Made by a program: the position numbers and the translations under genes. Of a DNA stretch of 48,095 bases, positions 9,009-18,973 are shown piece after piece; positions within the stretch are counted from its first letter, which is position 1; each line of letters begins with the position of its first letter. The DNA is taken from assembly GCA_022508605.1 (NCBI GenBank), contig JAFLUX010000011.1:1-48095 (forward strand), given 5' to 3'. This DNA is from Bacteroidales bacterium (GTDB lineage Bacteria > Bacteroidota > Bacteroidia > Bacteroidales > UBA932). The notes under the pieces are model-generated. The model worked only from the letters and a program-made list of their open reading frames with translations. It made no database searches and was not told the DNA's origin.

Positions 9009-10628
9009 ATGAAAAAATGTCTCATACCCATGCTCCTGGCGTGCGTCTGCATGCTCGCCGGGGCGCAGTCCAGGAGTTTCAGGCTCGGCAAGTGGACGGA
9101 AATCCAAAGCTCCATACTCAAGGAACTCAACCGCTCCTATGTGGATTCGCTTCCGATAGACCGCATAGAGCGGGCCGGGGTGGATGCCATGCTCGCAAGC
9201 CTCGATCCGTACACCGTATACATACCCGAAGAGGAGAACGAAGACCTCCGCATGATGATAAACAAGTCTTACGGGGGCATAGGGGCCGTCATCTACAAGC
9301 CGGATGTCCAGGGCAACGTCATCATCAACGAGCCGTATGAGGATTCCCCGGCGCTCCAGTTCGGCCTTCAGTGCGGAGACGAGATTATGGAGATAGACGG
9401 CGAGAGCGTCGTCGGACTCAGCAGCCAGGAGTGCAGCGAAAGGATGAGGGGGACCCCCGGCACCAAGGTCCTGTTCAAGGTGAAGAAAGTGTATACCGGG
9501 GAGATAAAAGACATAAGGGTCACCCGCCGGACAATACACCTGCCGGACATAGAGTACTACGGCTTCATCCGTCCGGGTGTGGGTTATATACTCCAGAGCG
9601 GCTTCACGGAGGGAGTGGCCCTGCAGATGCGCAAGGCAGTGCAGCAGATGCGCTCCGGCGGCCAGCTCGACACCCTCGTGCTGGACCTCAGGGGCAACGG
9701 AGGCGGGCTGATGAACGAGGCGGTGGACATAGTGTCCATTTTCGTCCCCAAGGGCTCTACCGTGGTGAGTGCGCGCGGGCGCAATGAGTCGGATGCCTAT
9801 ACGAGCCGCACAACCCTCGCGCCGGTGGATACCGGACTGCCGCTCATAGTGCTCGTCGATTCTTCCTCGGCTTCCGCTTCCGAAATCGTGGCGGGAGCCC
9901 TGCAGGACCTCGACCGCGCAATAATCGTTGGCACCCGCACTTTCGGCAAGGGTTTGGTGCAGAGCATACGCCCCCTGCCTTACGGGGGCCAGCTCAAGGT
10001 CACTACCGCCAAATACTACACCCCCAGCGGGCGCTGCGTGCAGGCGATAGATTATTCGCACCGCAATGAGGACGGCAGCGTGGGCCATATTCCGGATTCG
10101 CTTACGAAAGAGTTCCGCACCCAGAGTGGACGCATCGTCCGTGACGGCGGCGGCATCACTCCCGACATAGAGGTCAGGCCGCGCGACTATAGCCGCCTCA
10201 CCTATTCCTTAGTGGTCAACGGGGTGGTGGAGCAGTACGCTCTAAAATATGTATCTTCCCGCAGGAGTATCGCACCCGTGGAAGATTTCCACCTGCAGGA
10301 TGCGGAATACGAAGACTTCATAGAGTTCGCGAAGGGCAAGAAGTTCGACTACCGTTCCAGCGCCAAGACCTATTTCGACTATGTGCGCAAGGAATTGCAG
10401 CGCGATGGCCTCGAAGCTGCGATGTCGGCGGAACTCGATGCCCTCGGAAAGGCCCTCGACATGGAAAAAGAAGATTTCCTCCGGCTCAAGAAAGACGAAA
10501 TAATCCCTTTCATAGAGGAAGAAATCGTAGTCCGCTACTACCAGCAGGCAGCCGGAGTGAAACTTCGCCTGCGCTATGACACCCAGCTGTACGAGGCCTT
10601 GGCAAAATCTTCCGGCTTCAAGTTCTGA
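9009..10628 (+). CDS. Carboxy-terminal processing protease, S41 family
   Basis: Exported serine protease of the CtpA/Tsp family, which trims or degrades envelope proteins. Residues 1-20 form a signal peptide (MKKCLIPMLLACVCMLAGAQ). A PDZ domain spans roughly 85-165 (YGGIGAVIYK ... GDEIMEIDGESV). The catalytic core holds DLRGNGGG (227-234), the nucleophile Ser289 in SSASASEIVAG, and Lys314 in TFGKG; the 25-residue spacing of the Ser/Lys dyad equals that of E. coli Tsp. About 200 residues follow the dyad, with a Lys/Glu-rich helical C-terminus. At 539 residues it matches Bacteroidales S41 proteins. Confidence 0.93.
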   Translation: MKKCLIPMLLACVCMLAGAQSRSFRLGKWTEIQSSILKELNRSYVDSLPIDRIERAGVDAMLASLDPYTVYIPEEENEDLRMMINKSYGGIGAVIYKPDVQGNVIINEPYEDSPALQFGLQCGDEIMEIDGESVVGLSSQECSERMRGTPGTKVLFKVKKVYTGEIKDIRVTRRTIHLPDIEYYGFIRPGVGYILQSGFTEGVALQMRKAVQQMRSGGQLDTLVLDLRGNGGGLMNEAVDIVSIFVPKGSTVVSARGRNESDAYTSRTTLAPVDTGLPLIVLVDSSSASASEIVAGALQDLDRAIIVGTRTFGKGLVQSIRPLPYGGQLKVTTAKYYTPSGRCVQAIDYSHRNEDGSVGHIPDSLTKEFRTQSGRIVRDGGGITPDIEVRPRDYSRLTYSLVVNGVVEQYALKYVSSRRSIAPVEDFHLQDAEYEDFIEFAKGKKFDYRSSAKTYFDYVRKELQRDGLEAAMSAELDALGKALDMEKEDFLRLKKDEIIPFIEEEIVVRYYQQAAGVKLRLRYDTQLYEALAKSSGFKF

Positions 10629-10694
10629 GGGCGGCTGCATCGCACGCTGAATCCGGAACGAGCACTTGTGTACAATCGGTAGGGGAAGTTGAAA

Positions 10695-11957
10695 ATGAAT
10701 CGCACAGACTTGGAGATAATGGCGCCGGCCGGCAGTTTCGAATGCCTGAGAGCTGCCATACAGGGCGGTGCCGATTCCGTGTATTTCGGGGTGGGCGAGC
10801 TGAACATGCGCTCCCGCAGCGCCGCCAACTTTCTGCCCGGAGACCTTGCCGAGGTCGTGCGCATCTGCCGTGAGGCATCTGTCAGGACTTACCTCACCCT
10901 CAACATAGTCCTTTACGGGGAAGATTTGGATTCCGCCCGCCGTGCAATCGACGCCGCGGCTGCGGCGGGGGTGGATGCCGTAATCGCATCCGATATCGCG
11001 GCGATAGAGTATGCCCGCAGCATAGGCATGGAGGTGCATATTTCCACCCAGCTCAACGTGTCCAACATAGAGGCCCTGCGCTTCTGGTCGAAGTGGGCCG
11101 ATGTGGTCGTGCTGGCAAGGGAGCTGAATATGACTCAGGTCCGGGAAATCAGCATGGCAATAGCGGAGGAGAACATCTGCGGCCCTTCCGGGCGGCCGGT
11201 GCGCATAGAAATGTTCGCCCACGGGGCGCTGTGCATGGCCGTGAGCGGCAAATGCTACCTCAGCCTGCATTCCAGCGGCGCGTCGGCCAACAGGGGTGCC
11301 TGCATGCAGCTGTGCCGCAGGGGGTACGGAGTCACGGACCTCGAGACGGGGTACGAACTGAACGTGGACAGCAAGTATATAATGTCGCCCAAGGACCTGT
11401 GCACCATAGAATTTATGCCCCTTATGGCGGAAAGCGGCGTGCGGGTTTTCAAAATCGAGGGACGGGCGAGGAGCGCCGACTATGTGAAGCGCTGCGCCGG
11501 CTGCTACCGCAGGGCGGCGGATGCCGTGTGCGACGGCAGCTTTACTCCCGAACTTGCCGCTTCGCTGAAGGCCTCATTGTCCGAAGTGTTCAACAGGGGC
11601 TTCTGGGACGGATATTATCAGGGCGCCCGACTCGGCGAATGGAGCCGGGTGTACGGCTCGCAGGCCACCCGCCGCAAGGTGTATTGCGGACGCATCAGCA
11701 ACTGGTTCGACCGTATAGGCGTGGCGGAGATAAGCGTCGAGGCGACAGAACTCAGGGTGGGGGACGAAATTATGGTCATAGGCGCCACGAGCGGGGTCAC
11801 GGAGCTGACGGTAAGCGACATGCGCCTCGACTTGCAGCCCTGCTCCCTTGCCCCTAAAGGCTCCCGCTGCTCTGTGGCCATGCCCTCCGGGCCGGACCAT
11901 GTGCGCCGCGGCGACAAAGTGTACCTCTGGGTAGAATCGTCCTGTAATCCTCTGTAG
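10695..11957 (+). CDS. U32 family protein (tRNA/rRNA hydroxylation type)
   Basis: Member of the U32 family, once called collagenase-like peptidases; characterised relatives RlhA and TrhP (YegQ) hydroxylate rRNA or tRNA uridines/cytidines. It starts with the family N-terminus LEIMAPAGSFECLRAAIQGGADSVYFG. A Cys-rich core lies near the middle: C in GALCMAVSGKC, then GACMQLC after the SANRG motif, which fits the iron-sulfur cysteines of the RNA-modifying members. The 420 residues include a C-terminal domain. I chose ATG 10695 with AGGGGAAG upstream; a TTG two codons earlier is less likely. TrhP versus RlhA cannot be settled by eye. Confidence 0.85.
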   Translation: MNRTDLEIMAPAGSFECLRAAIQGGADSVYFGVGELNMRSRSAANFLPGDLAEVVRICREASVRTYLTLNIVLYGEDLDSARRAIDAAAAAGVDAVIASDIAAIEYARSIGMEVHISTQLNVSNIEALRFWSKWADVVVLARELNMTQVREISMAIAEENICGPSGRPVRIEMFAHGALCMAVSGKCYLSLHSSGASANRGACMQLCRRGYGVTDLETGYELNVDSKYIMSPKDLCTIEFMPLMAESGVRVFKIEGRARSADYVKRCAGCYRRAADAVCDGSFTPELAASLKASLSEVFNRGFWDGYYQGARLGEWSRVYGSQATRRKVYCGRISNWFDRIGVAEISVEATELRVGDEIMVIGATSGVTELTVSDMRLDLQPCSLAPKGSRCSVAMPSGPDHVRRGDKVYLWVESSCNPL

Positions 11958-11967
11958 TTTTAAGCCG

Positions 11968-12828
11968 ATGTGGATTCTTCTTGCGATACTGTCTGCCGTG
12001 ATGCTGGGCATGTACGATGTGGCGAAAAAGCAGGCTCTGCGCCGTAACGGGGTTCTCGATGTCCTCCTCGCGGCCACGGCCCTTTCCACCCTGTTCGTGT
12101 CGCCCTTCTTCCGCATCGGGCCGCCCGAAGACCATATACGATTGATGCTCAAGGCTGTGCTTGTGACGCTCTCGTGGGTGTCAGGTATGCGTGGACTGAA
12201 ACTGCTGCCGCTCACCACGGTGAGCACGATAAAGGGTTCCCGCCCCGTGTTCGTGGTGCTGTTCTCCGTTCTGCTGCTGGGCGAAAAACTCGCTCCGCTT
12301 CAATGGGCCGGAGTGCTGACAGTCATTTCCGCCCTCTTTCTGCTCGGACGTACAGGCCGCGACGACGCCCCGGTGCAGGCAAGGCGCTCCGGCTTCTTCT
12401 GGATGGGCGTGTCGGTGCTCAGCGGGGTTGCGAGCGCCCTGTACGACAAGCACATAATGACGGCCATGGAGCCTCTTTTCGTGCAAAGCTGGACCAATCT
12501 TTACATAACGGCGCTGCTGTTCCTGCTGATTCTCATAAGACGCTACGCAGGTGCCCGTGAGGCAAATACGGGGCTGTTCACCGGATTCCGATGGGACTGG
12601 ACCCTGCTGCTGGTGGCCTTGCTCATCACAGGTGCGGATGCCCTGTACTTCTTCTCACTGAAGGTTCCCGGGGCCATGCTCAGCATCATATCCGTAATCC
12701 GCCGGGCCTCGGTGCTCGTGACCTTTGCCTGCGGCGCCCTGCTGTTCAGGGAAAAGGGATTGAAAGCCAAGACTTTCAACATGCTTCTGCTCGCCGCCGG
12801 CGTGGTCATGCTGCTTGCCGGTTCATAG
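11968..12828 (+). CDS. DMT superfamily (EamA) transporter
   Basis: Inner-membrane protein of 286 residues made almost entirely of hydrophobic helices, consistent with the ten-helix, two-repeat EamA fold. The first helix starts at MWILLAILSAVMLGMYDVAK. The typical Gly/Pro-rich helix ends of EamA members are visible, for example LLGEKLAPLQWAGVLTVIS in the first repeat and the matching end of the second. The substrate is unknown; relatives export amino acids, nucleotides or metabolites. It starts 10 bases after the U32 gene and ends 14 bases from the convergent sulfatase. Confidence 0.85.
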   Translation: MWILLAILSAVMLGMYDVAKKQALRRNGVLDVLLAATALSTLFVSPFFRIGPPEDHIRLMLKAVLVTLSWVSGMRGLKLLPLTTVSTIKGSRPVFVVLFSVLLLGEKLAPLQWAGVLTVISALFLLGRTGRDDAPVQARRSGFFWMGVSVLSGVASALYDKHIMTAMEPLFVQSWTNLYITALLFLLILIRRYAGAREANTGLFTGFRWDWTLLLVALLITGADALYFFSLKVPGAMLSIISVIRRASVLVTFACGALLFREKGLKAKTFNMLLLAAGVVMLLAGS

Positions 12829-12842
12829 CAAAGACAGCCTTA

Positions 12843-14993
12843 TTACGGCATATAGGTCAGGGTCGCATCGTCGAAGTCGCTGTTGAGCACTACGTCGTCT
12901 ATGAGTATGGTGCCGGGCTCGGAAACCCCGAAGCGAAGTTCGAGCTTGTAGCGTATCTTCGGACTGCGCACCTTGCGGCGGCATTCCAGCTGGTCTATGC
13001 CTTTTAATTCTATGTCGCTGAAACGCACGGAGACGGGCTCCCCGGAGGGTTCCAGCACTATCTTCTGTACAAGGGGGCTGAGTTCGGGGTAGTCCTGGTT
13101 GACGATTGCGAAGGTCAGCACATTGGGCCTGTCCGTCCTGTATGTGAATCCGGTCTCCAAGGTGGAGGAACCGCGCACCATGAAGGGCCAGACGAGCGCC
13201 GCATCGCCCGCTTTGCCGCCTTTTTCGAACACCTCCACCACTGCGGTGGTCCCGTTTATCCCCTCACCGGCGTTGAAGCTGACGATGGCGTCTCCCTTGA
13301 GCTTGATGTCCCAGTAGCCGAGGCCGTCGTCGAAACCGCCGTTGATATTCTGGCGGTCTATCATCTTGCGGTCGTCGTGGAATGTCAGCACCATAGGCAG
13401 CACATCGGCGTCGGCGGCCCATTTCTTCCAGGCTTCCCAGAGCCTGCTGACCGTTTCCGGCTCGGACGAGGCGAGGTCGTGCATCTCGGTAGGGTCTTCG
13501 GCTATGTTGTATAGCGACAGGGCTGAGGTGTCGAATTCGCTGCCCATCTCTATGTGGTTCACCAACTTCCAGTCGCCGTCCCTGACGGCTATGTTGCCCT
13601 CGTGCTCCCAGAAGTACATACCCCTGTCGCTCCTGCCTCCGGCCTTGAACCAGGGTACGAGGCTCGTCCCGCGCATAGGCTTGACAGCGTGTCCCTTGTG
13701 GACAGAAGGGTACTTCGCTCCGGCAAGCTCCACGCATGTGGGCATGATGTCCACGAAATGCCCCCAGTCGCGTATGTAACCCTCTCTCGGCTCGAGGGCC
13801 GCTGGCCAGCTCACTATGAGCGGGGAACTGATGCCCCCTTCGTAGGTGTAGTGTTTGAATAGCTTGTAGGGAGTGTCGCTGGCATTCGCCCACACGGGCC
13901 TGTAGGACTCGAAGCTGTCCGGCCCTCCGTCCACTACCTTGCTCTTGCCCGTGCTCTTCATCTCTGCGGACGCTCCGTTGTCGGACATGAAGAAGATGAT
14001 GGTGTTGTCGAGCTGTCCGTTGCGCCTCAGGGCCTCCCTCACCCGTCCTATGCCATTGTCCATGATTTCAATCTGAGCGGCATAGATGGCCATGCGCATG
14101 GCATATTCCCGCTTTTCCGCGTCCGGTATCTCGTCCCATGCCGGGAGTCCTTCGCTTCGTGGCGAAAGCTGCACGTCCGGGGCGAAAAGTCCGAGTTCCT
14201 TTTGTCTTGCAAAGCGTTCCTCGCGTATCCTGTCCCAGCCCTTCATGTAGATTTCCGCATACTTCTCGTACACCTCGGCCGGCGCCTGGAGCGGATAATG
14301 CGGGGCGGTGAATGCCAGATACATGAACATGGGCGCCTCGGAGAAATCATGCCCGTCTATATAGTCGCAGGCGTGATCTGCTATCGCATCGGTGAGGTAG
14401 AAATCCGTCCGCTTGCCTCCTTCGGGAATCAGCTCGGAAGAATTGAAGCAGCGGTTGCCGTCGTTGAGGAGCACGTCGTAGTAGTCCGAAAAACCGTTGG
14501 CTATGCCCCAGAAGTGGTTGAACCCCCTCTGCAGGGGCCAGTTGTCCGAAATCATGCCCGTGTTCTGACGGTCGGATGACAGGTGCCATTTGCCGGCAAG
14601 ATACGTGTCGTATCCGGCCTCCGAGAGCACGTCGGCGACGGTGACGCAGGAATCGTTCAGGTAGCCCTGGTACTGCGGCAGCCGGAGATCCGCCACCGAC
14701 ATCCAGCCGGAGCCGGCCTCGTGGGGGTACAACCCAGTCATGAGCGCAGCCCGGGACGGGCAGCTGCGGGCGTTGTTGTAGAACTGCGCCCACTTTACGC
14801 CGCGCACGGCAAGCGAGTCGATGTTCGGCGTCAGCACTTCTCCGCCGTAGCAGCCTATGTCGGAGTAGCCCATGTCGTCCGCAAGCACGATGAGTATGTT
14901 CGGCCGGGGCGCCTCAGCCGAAGTGGGGGAAGCGCAAGAAGCCGCCAACGGAGCGAAGGCGGCTAATGCGGTGCAATGACCGATATTCTTCAT
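12843..14993 (-). CDS. Ser-type sulfatase with extra C-terminal beta-sandwich domain
   Basis: A 716-residue family S1 sulfatase that removes sulfate esters, probably from host or dietary glycans. The N-terminus is a signal with a possible lipobox (LAASC, C20). Metal ligands D39-D40 (LADDMGYSD) and D338-N339 (MSDNG) are visible. The maturation motif is S77-C-P-S-R81, so Ser77 would be the residue converted to formylglycine by the anaerobic maturase anSME; none is in the window. K135, H137 and H232 fit the active site. The sulfatase fold ends near 530; about 165 more residues (552-716) look beta-rich and resemble a galactose-binding-like module. It lies 8 bases downstream of the SGNH esterase, so the two are probably cotranscribed. 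Confidence 0.92.
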   Translation of the reverse strand: MKNIGHCTALAAFAPLAASCASPTSAEAPRPNILIVLADDMGYSDIGCYGGEVLTPNIDSLAVRGVKWAQFYNNARSCPSRAALMTGLYPHEAGSGWMSVADLRLPQYQGYLNDSCVTVADVLSEAGYDTYLAGKWHLSSDRQNTGMISDNWPLQRGFNHFWGIANGFSDYYDVLLNDGNRCFNSSELIPEGGKRTDFYLTDAIADHACDYIDGHDFSEAPMFMYLAFTAPHYPLQAPAEVYEKYAEIYMKGWDRIREERFARQKELGLFAPDVQLSPRSEGLPAWDEIPDAEKREYAMRMAIYAAQIEIMDNGIGRVREALRRNGQLDNTIIFFMSDNGASAEMKSTGKSKVVDGGPDSFESYRPVWANASDTPYKLFKHYTYEGGISSPLIVSWPAALEPREGYIRDWGHFVDIMPTCVELAGAKYPSVHKGHAVKPMRGTSLVPWFKAGGRSDRGMYFWEHEGNIAVRDGDWKLVNHIEMGSEFDTSALSLYNIAEDPTEMHDLASSEPETVSRLWEAWKKWAADADVLPMVLTFHDDRKMIDRQNINGGFDDGLGYWDIKLKGDAIVSFNAGEGINGTTAVVEVFEKGGKAGDAALVWPFMVRGSSTLETGFTYRTDRPNVLTFAIVNQDYPELSPLVQKIVLEPSGEPVSVRFSDIELKGIDQLECRRKVRSPKIRYKLELRFGVSEPGTILIDDVVLNSDFDDATLTYMP

Positions 14994-15001
14994 GGCAGAT
15001 A

Positions 15002-16177
15002 TTACCTTATGCCATATTTGGCGAGAATCGTAAGTATGGGCTTCTCGATGGACTTGCTCCAGAGGTAGTAGCCGTGGTCGTCGGGATGCACTCCGTCGAC
15101 GGAATACTCATGGCTGCCCTTTGCGCAGGCGTTGGTCTGGATGAAGTAGACGTCGGCATATTTGGGATCTTTGAGCAGCTTTGCGAACATGTTGGAAGCC
15201 ATGTCCTGCTTGGCCTGCTCCCTGGCGTCATAAGTGAGCGAGAAATTGCGGGCCTCGCGGTAGATGGTCTGCTGGAAGATAAGCGGCTTGCCGGGATGGG
15301 CGGCTATGAGGCGGTCGATGAAAGGCTGGAGCCTGTCTTCGATCATCTTGTAGTCGGGGTTGGAGAAAGCGTCGAACACATAGGCATCGGCCTCCACGTC
15401 CACGAGCACGTCGGCGAAGTACTGCTGCATCTTGCAGTTGCCGCTCATGCCGAATCCGAGCACCTGCATGCCGGTGTGGCGCATGAACTGCATAGGATAA
15501 CTCATTCCGGGACGGCTCGTGCTGATGCCGTGGGTGTAGGATGAACCGTGGAAGAGTATCTTGTGGCGGAACTGTCCCCCGATGCCCTTTATCGTGGAAC
15601 CGACGGTGGTGCCTATCTTGCAGGAGCGTATCTCGCAGTAGTTGGGGAGATAGAGCATGCATTCCTTCTCGCCCTTTGCCATGTCCTTGATGAGCACGAG
15701 GTTGTCGTTGCCCTTCTCAGGCCTCGTGGCGCCGGATGCGGCCCACTGCCACTGTCCCTTCTTGTTCTTGATGTAGAGGTCGTAGCCGCGGTAGGCTATG
15801 GGCATGGTGGCAACGGAGCTGTAGAGCTGCCCCCATTCGGTCTTTACGCTTATGGCCGTGGAGTTGGTCTTGAAGATGACCGCAAGGCCGGCGGAGCAGC
15901 GGGCCTGCTGGTTCTCGCCCTTGGTCATGCCCTTATACTTTACCGTGTCGATGCGGTGGTAGGGGTTCGGGGTGTCGTAGAACATCTTGCCCACGAGTCC
16001 GAGGTCGCTGGCTTCGGTGAAGCTGTATCCGGCGTCTTTCGGAGTGGTCGGGTTGTCGATGACTTTCTGGAGCTTTGCGAAATGCTTGTCGTTGTAGGAC
16101 TTGGTGACGTTGTACAGTTTCTGGCTGCATGAACATGCCAGAACGAGAACGGCTGCTGCGTAAATTAATTTTTTCAT
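15002..16177 (-). CDS. GxDLY-type SGNH/GDSL hydrolase, lipoprotein
   Basis: A 391-residue surface or periplasmic esterase candidate. The lipoprotein signal ends near C15/C17 (LVLACSC). An N-terminal beta domain carries GYDLY (131-135), the signature of the GxDLY domain that precedes one class of SGNH hydrolases. The hydrolase part has GSSYTHG (211-217, nucleophile Ser213), GMSGN (243-247), Asn273 in AFSNPD and the Asp361/His364 pair in DGVHPDDHG. Family members are esterases, often removing acetyl groups from carbohydrates. The start at 16177 gives a clean signal peptide. It is the first gene before the sulfatase and has a paralogue at 27680-28774. Confidence 0.9.
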   Translation of the reverse strand: MKKLIYAAAVLVLACSCSQKLYNVTKSYNDKHFAKLQKVIDNPTTPKDAGYSFTEASDLGLVGKMFYDTPNPYHRIDTVKYKGMTKGENQQARCSAGLAVIFKTNSTAISVKTEWGQLYSSVATMPIAYRGYDLYIKNKKGQWQWAASGATRPEKGNDNLVLIKDMAKGEKECMLYLPNYCEIRSCKIGTTVGSTIKGIGGQFRHKILFHGSSYTHGISTSRPGMSYPMQFMRHTGMQVLGFGMSGNCKMQQYFADVLVDVEADAYVFDAFSNPDYKMIEDRLQPFIDRLIAAHPGKPLIFQQTIYREARNFSLTYDAREQAKQDMASNMFAKLLKDPKYADVYFIQTNACAKGSHEYSVDGVHPDDHGYYLWSKSIEKPILTILAKYGIR

Positions 16178-16198
16178 TTTGAATGTGAGTTGAATGGG

Positions 16199-16206
16199 CA
16201 AATATA
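16199..16206 (-). promoter_or_regulatory. Bacteroidetes -7 promoter box (TATATTTG) for the esterase-sulfatase pair
   Basis: An exact TATATTTG on the minus strand, 21 bases before the ATG at 16177. It lies in the 51-base gap after uvrA and gives the esterase-sulfatase pair its own promoter. Confidence 0.65.
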
Positions 16207-16228
16207 AGTTTTTTATTTCATTTGACAG

Positions 16229-18973
16229 CTAAAGAACTTCGCGCAGGTAAGGGCCTGTGACGGAGGCGGGATCGGCAGCCACCTCCTCCGGAGTGCCGCA
16301 GCTTACGATGCGCCCTCCCCGCCGTCCTCCCTCGGGGCCGAGGTCTATGAGGTAGTCCGTGCTCTTGAGTATGTCCGGATTGTGCTCTATGACTATGACG
16401 GTGTTGCCCTGGTCGACCAATTTGCCCATCACCCCGAGCAGTGTCTTTATGTCTTCGAAATGAAGTCCGGTGGTGGGCTCGTCGAGCATATACAGCGTGT
16501 TTCCCGTGGCCTTGCGGAAAAGCTCCGCCGCGAGTTTCATTCTCTGGCTCTCGCCCCCGGAGAGCGTGACGGAAGACTGGCCGAGGTGTATGTAGCCGAG
16601 TCCCACGTCCACGAGGGCCTTGAGCTTGGGGGCTATCTTGGGGTGGGCCTTGAAAAATTCATAGGCCTCGTCTATCGGCATTTCCAGCACCTCGTCTATG
16701 CTCTTTCCCTTGTAGCGCACGGCGAGCGTGTCTTCCTTGTAGCGTCTCCCGCGGCAGGCGTCGCACACCACGCTCACCGAGGGCAGGAAATTCATTTCCA
16801 CCAATTTCAGCCCCGCCCCCTTGCATTCTTCGCAGCGGCCTCCGGCCACGTTGAATGAAAACCTTCCGGCCTTGAATCCGCGCACTTTCGCATCGGGGGT
16901 CTCCTCGAAAAGTTTCCTGATGTCGTCGAACACCCCTGTGAAAGTGGCCGGGTTGGACCGGGGCGAGCGCCCTATGGGGCTTTGGTCTATCTCTATTACC
17001 TTGTCTATGTGCTCGATTCCCTCCACGGAGGCATAGGGGAGGGGTTTCTGCCGGGAGCGGTTTATGCGCGCCTTGAGAATCGGTATCAGCGTTTCGTTGA
17101 TGAGGGTGCTTTTGCCGCTTCCGGATACGCCGCCCACGCCTATCAGGCAGGCGAGGGGAAACACGGCGTCTACGGCCTTGAGATTGTTGCCGCAGGCTCC
17201 CCGCAGCACTATGGCCTTGCCGTTGCCCCTGCGTCGCTCGCCGGGCACTTCTATGCGGCGCCGGCCCTGCAGATATTCGGCGGTAAGCGATGCCGTCCCG
17301 GCTCCGGAAGCGGGACCGCTGTAGCAGATGCGGCCGCCGAGGACTCCGGCGCCCGGCCCCACGTCCACGAGGTAGTCGGCGCTTCGCATGGTCTCCTCGT
17401 CGTGTTCCACCACTATCACGGTGTTGCCCTCGTCGCGGAGCTTTTTCAGGGATGCTATGAGCTTGCGGTTGTCCCTTTGGTGCAGCCCTATCGAAGGCTC
17501 GTCGAGTATGTATATCACACCCACGAGCTTGGAGCCTATCTGCGTGGCAAGCCTTATGCGCTGGCTCTCGCCTCCGGAGAGCGATGCGGTGGAACGCTCG
17601 AGCGAAAGATATTCCAGCCCCACGTCCACGAGGAACTGCAGGCGGTCGTCGAGCTCGCGTATGACGTCGCGGGCCACAGCCATGCCCCTGCCGCTGAGTT
17701 TTTCTCCAAGCCCCCTCACCCAGGAGAGCAGTTCGGAAATCTCCATCGCGGACACCTCCGAAATCGTCTTGCCGTCTATACGGAAGCACTTGCTTTCCTC
17801 TTTCAGGCGCGTCCCGAGACAGCGGGGGCACACGATGCGGTCTTCTATGTCTTCCACGACTCCCGGCCACGTGACCATCTGCAGGTCGTTCCCCTCTCCC
17901 ACGCGGTAAAGCTCGTCGGAGCCGTATATGACCTGCGAAACGTATTCCTGCGGGATTTCCTCTATGGGGTCGTGAAGCGAGAAGCCGTGCTTTCGCGCCA
18001 TGGCCCGCACCACTTCGAATTTGCGGTTCTCGCGCAGGCGTCCGAGCGGCACTATCCCTCCGCCGGCTATTGACTCCCGTGGATTGGGGATGATGCTTTC
18101 CATGCTCACGTCGGGAACGGACCCGAGACCCTTGCAGTAGGGGCAGCACCCCTCCGGCGAATTGAACGAAAACGAATGCGGCGCCGGCTCCTGCAGGGAA
18201 ATGCCGGAATCAGGGTCAACGAGATGCTTTGAAAAATGTCTGAGGCTGCCGTCTTCGGCAGACAGCACGGCGACGGAACCCTTGCCTATGCCCAAGGCCC
18301 CGGCCACCGAACTCCTGACCCTCGCCTCGTCGCCCTCGCCGGGCTTGAGCTTGTCCACCACGAGTTCGATGAAATGCGCCTTGTAGCGGTCTACGGAGTC
18401 CGTCTCGGCAAGGTCGAATATTTCTCCGTCTATGCGCACCTGGGAATAGCCCCGCCGGCGCATCTGGTCGAACAGCTCGCGGTAGTGACCCTTGCGCCCC
18501 CTGACGAGAGGGGCGAGCAGGATGCACTTCCTGCCTGCATATTCACTGAGAATCAGTTCCACTATGCGGGAGTCGGAATACCGCACCATCTCCTTTCCGG
18601 TGACGGGCGAATAGGCAGTGGATGCCCGTGCATAGAGCAGGCGCAGGAAGTCGTATATTTCCGTTATCGTGCCCACGGTCGAGCGCGGGTTGGCGTTCGT
18701 GGTTTTCTGCTCTATGGCTATGATGGGGCTTAGTCCCTCTATGCTTTCCACGGCGGGCTTCTCCAGCACGCCCATGAAATGTCTGGCATACGGAGAAAGG
18801 GTGTTCATGTAGCGCCTCTGCCCTTCGGCGTATATGGTGTCGAAGGCCAGGGAGCTTTTGCCGCTGCCGCTGATGCCGGTGACGACTACGAATTTGCCGC
18901 GCGGAATGTCCACGTCGACATTTTTGAGATTGTGGGCCTTCGCCCCGCGTATTTTGATGAGTTGTTCAGCCAT
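16229..18973 (-). CDS. uvrA: Excinuclease ABC subunit A
   Basis: DNA damage sensor of nucleotide excision repair; an ATPase dimer that loads UvrB. The 914 residues begin [18 protein letters not shown]. The first Walker A is GISGSGKS (33-40) and the second is [12 protein letters not shown]. Both ABC signatures ([16 protein letters not shown] and [16 protein letters not shown]) are present, as are the zinc-binding Cys pairs CPYC, CPRC, and the CEEC ... CDAC module. The frame stays open far upstream, but ATG 18973 matches the family start. It overlaps the recO stop by one base (TAATG), which implies coupled translation. Confidence 0.97.
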   Translation of the reverse strand: MAEQLIKIRGAKAHNLKNVDVDIPRGKFVVVTGISGSGKSSLAFDTIYAEGQRRYMNTLSPYARHFMGVLEKPAVESIEGLSPIIAIEQKTTNANPRSTVGTITEIYDFLRLLYARASTAYSPVTGKEMVRYSDSRIVELILSEYAGRKCILLAPLVRGRKGHYRELFDQMRRRGYSQVRIDGEIFDLAETDSVDRYKAHFIELVVDKLKPGEGDEARVRSSVAGALGIGKGSVAVLSAEDGSLRHFSKHLVDPDSGISLQEPAPHSFSFNSPEGCCPYCKGLGSVPDVSMESIIPNPRESIAGGGIVPLGRLRENRKFEVVRAMARKHGFSLHDPIEEIPQEYVSQVIYGSDELYRVGEGNDLQMVTWPGVVEDIEDRIVCPRCLGTRLKEESKCFRIDGKTISEVSAMEISELLSWVRGLGEKLSGRGMAVARDVIRELDDRLQFLVDVGLEYLSLERSTASLSGGESQRIRLATQIGSKLVGVIYILDEPSIGLHQRDNRKLIASLKKLRDEGNTVIVVEHDEETMRSADYLVDVGPGAGVLGGRICYSGPASGAGTASLTAEYLQGRRRIEVPGERRRGNGKAIVLRGACGNNLKAVDAVFPLACLIGVGGVSGSGKSTLINETLIPILKARINRSRQKPLPYASVEGIEHIDKVIEIDQSPIGRSPRSNPATFTGVFDDIRKLFEETPDAKVRGFKAGRFSFNVAGGRCEECKGAGLKLVEMNFLPSVSVVCDACRGRRYKEDTLAVRYKGKSIDEVLEMPIDEAYEFFKAHPKIAPKLKALVDVGLGYIHLGQSSVTLSGGESQRMKLAAELFRKATGNTLYMLDEPTTGLHFEDIKTLLGVMGKLVDQGNTVIVIEHNPDILKSTDYLIDLGPEGGRRGGRIVSCGTPEEVAADPASVTGPYLREVL

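Noticed and set aside
8247..10088. 613-codon minus-strand open frame across rdgB and the S41 protease
   Set aside because: Both plus-strand genes have intact catalytic motifs, and the antisense frame shows none. Long antisense frames are expected at this GC content.
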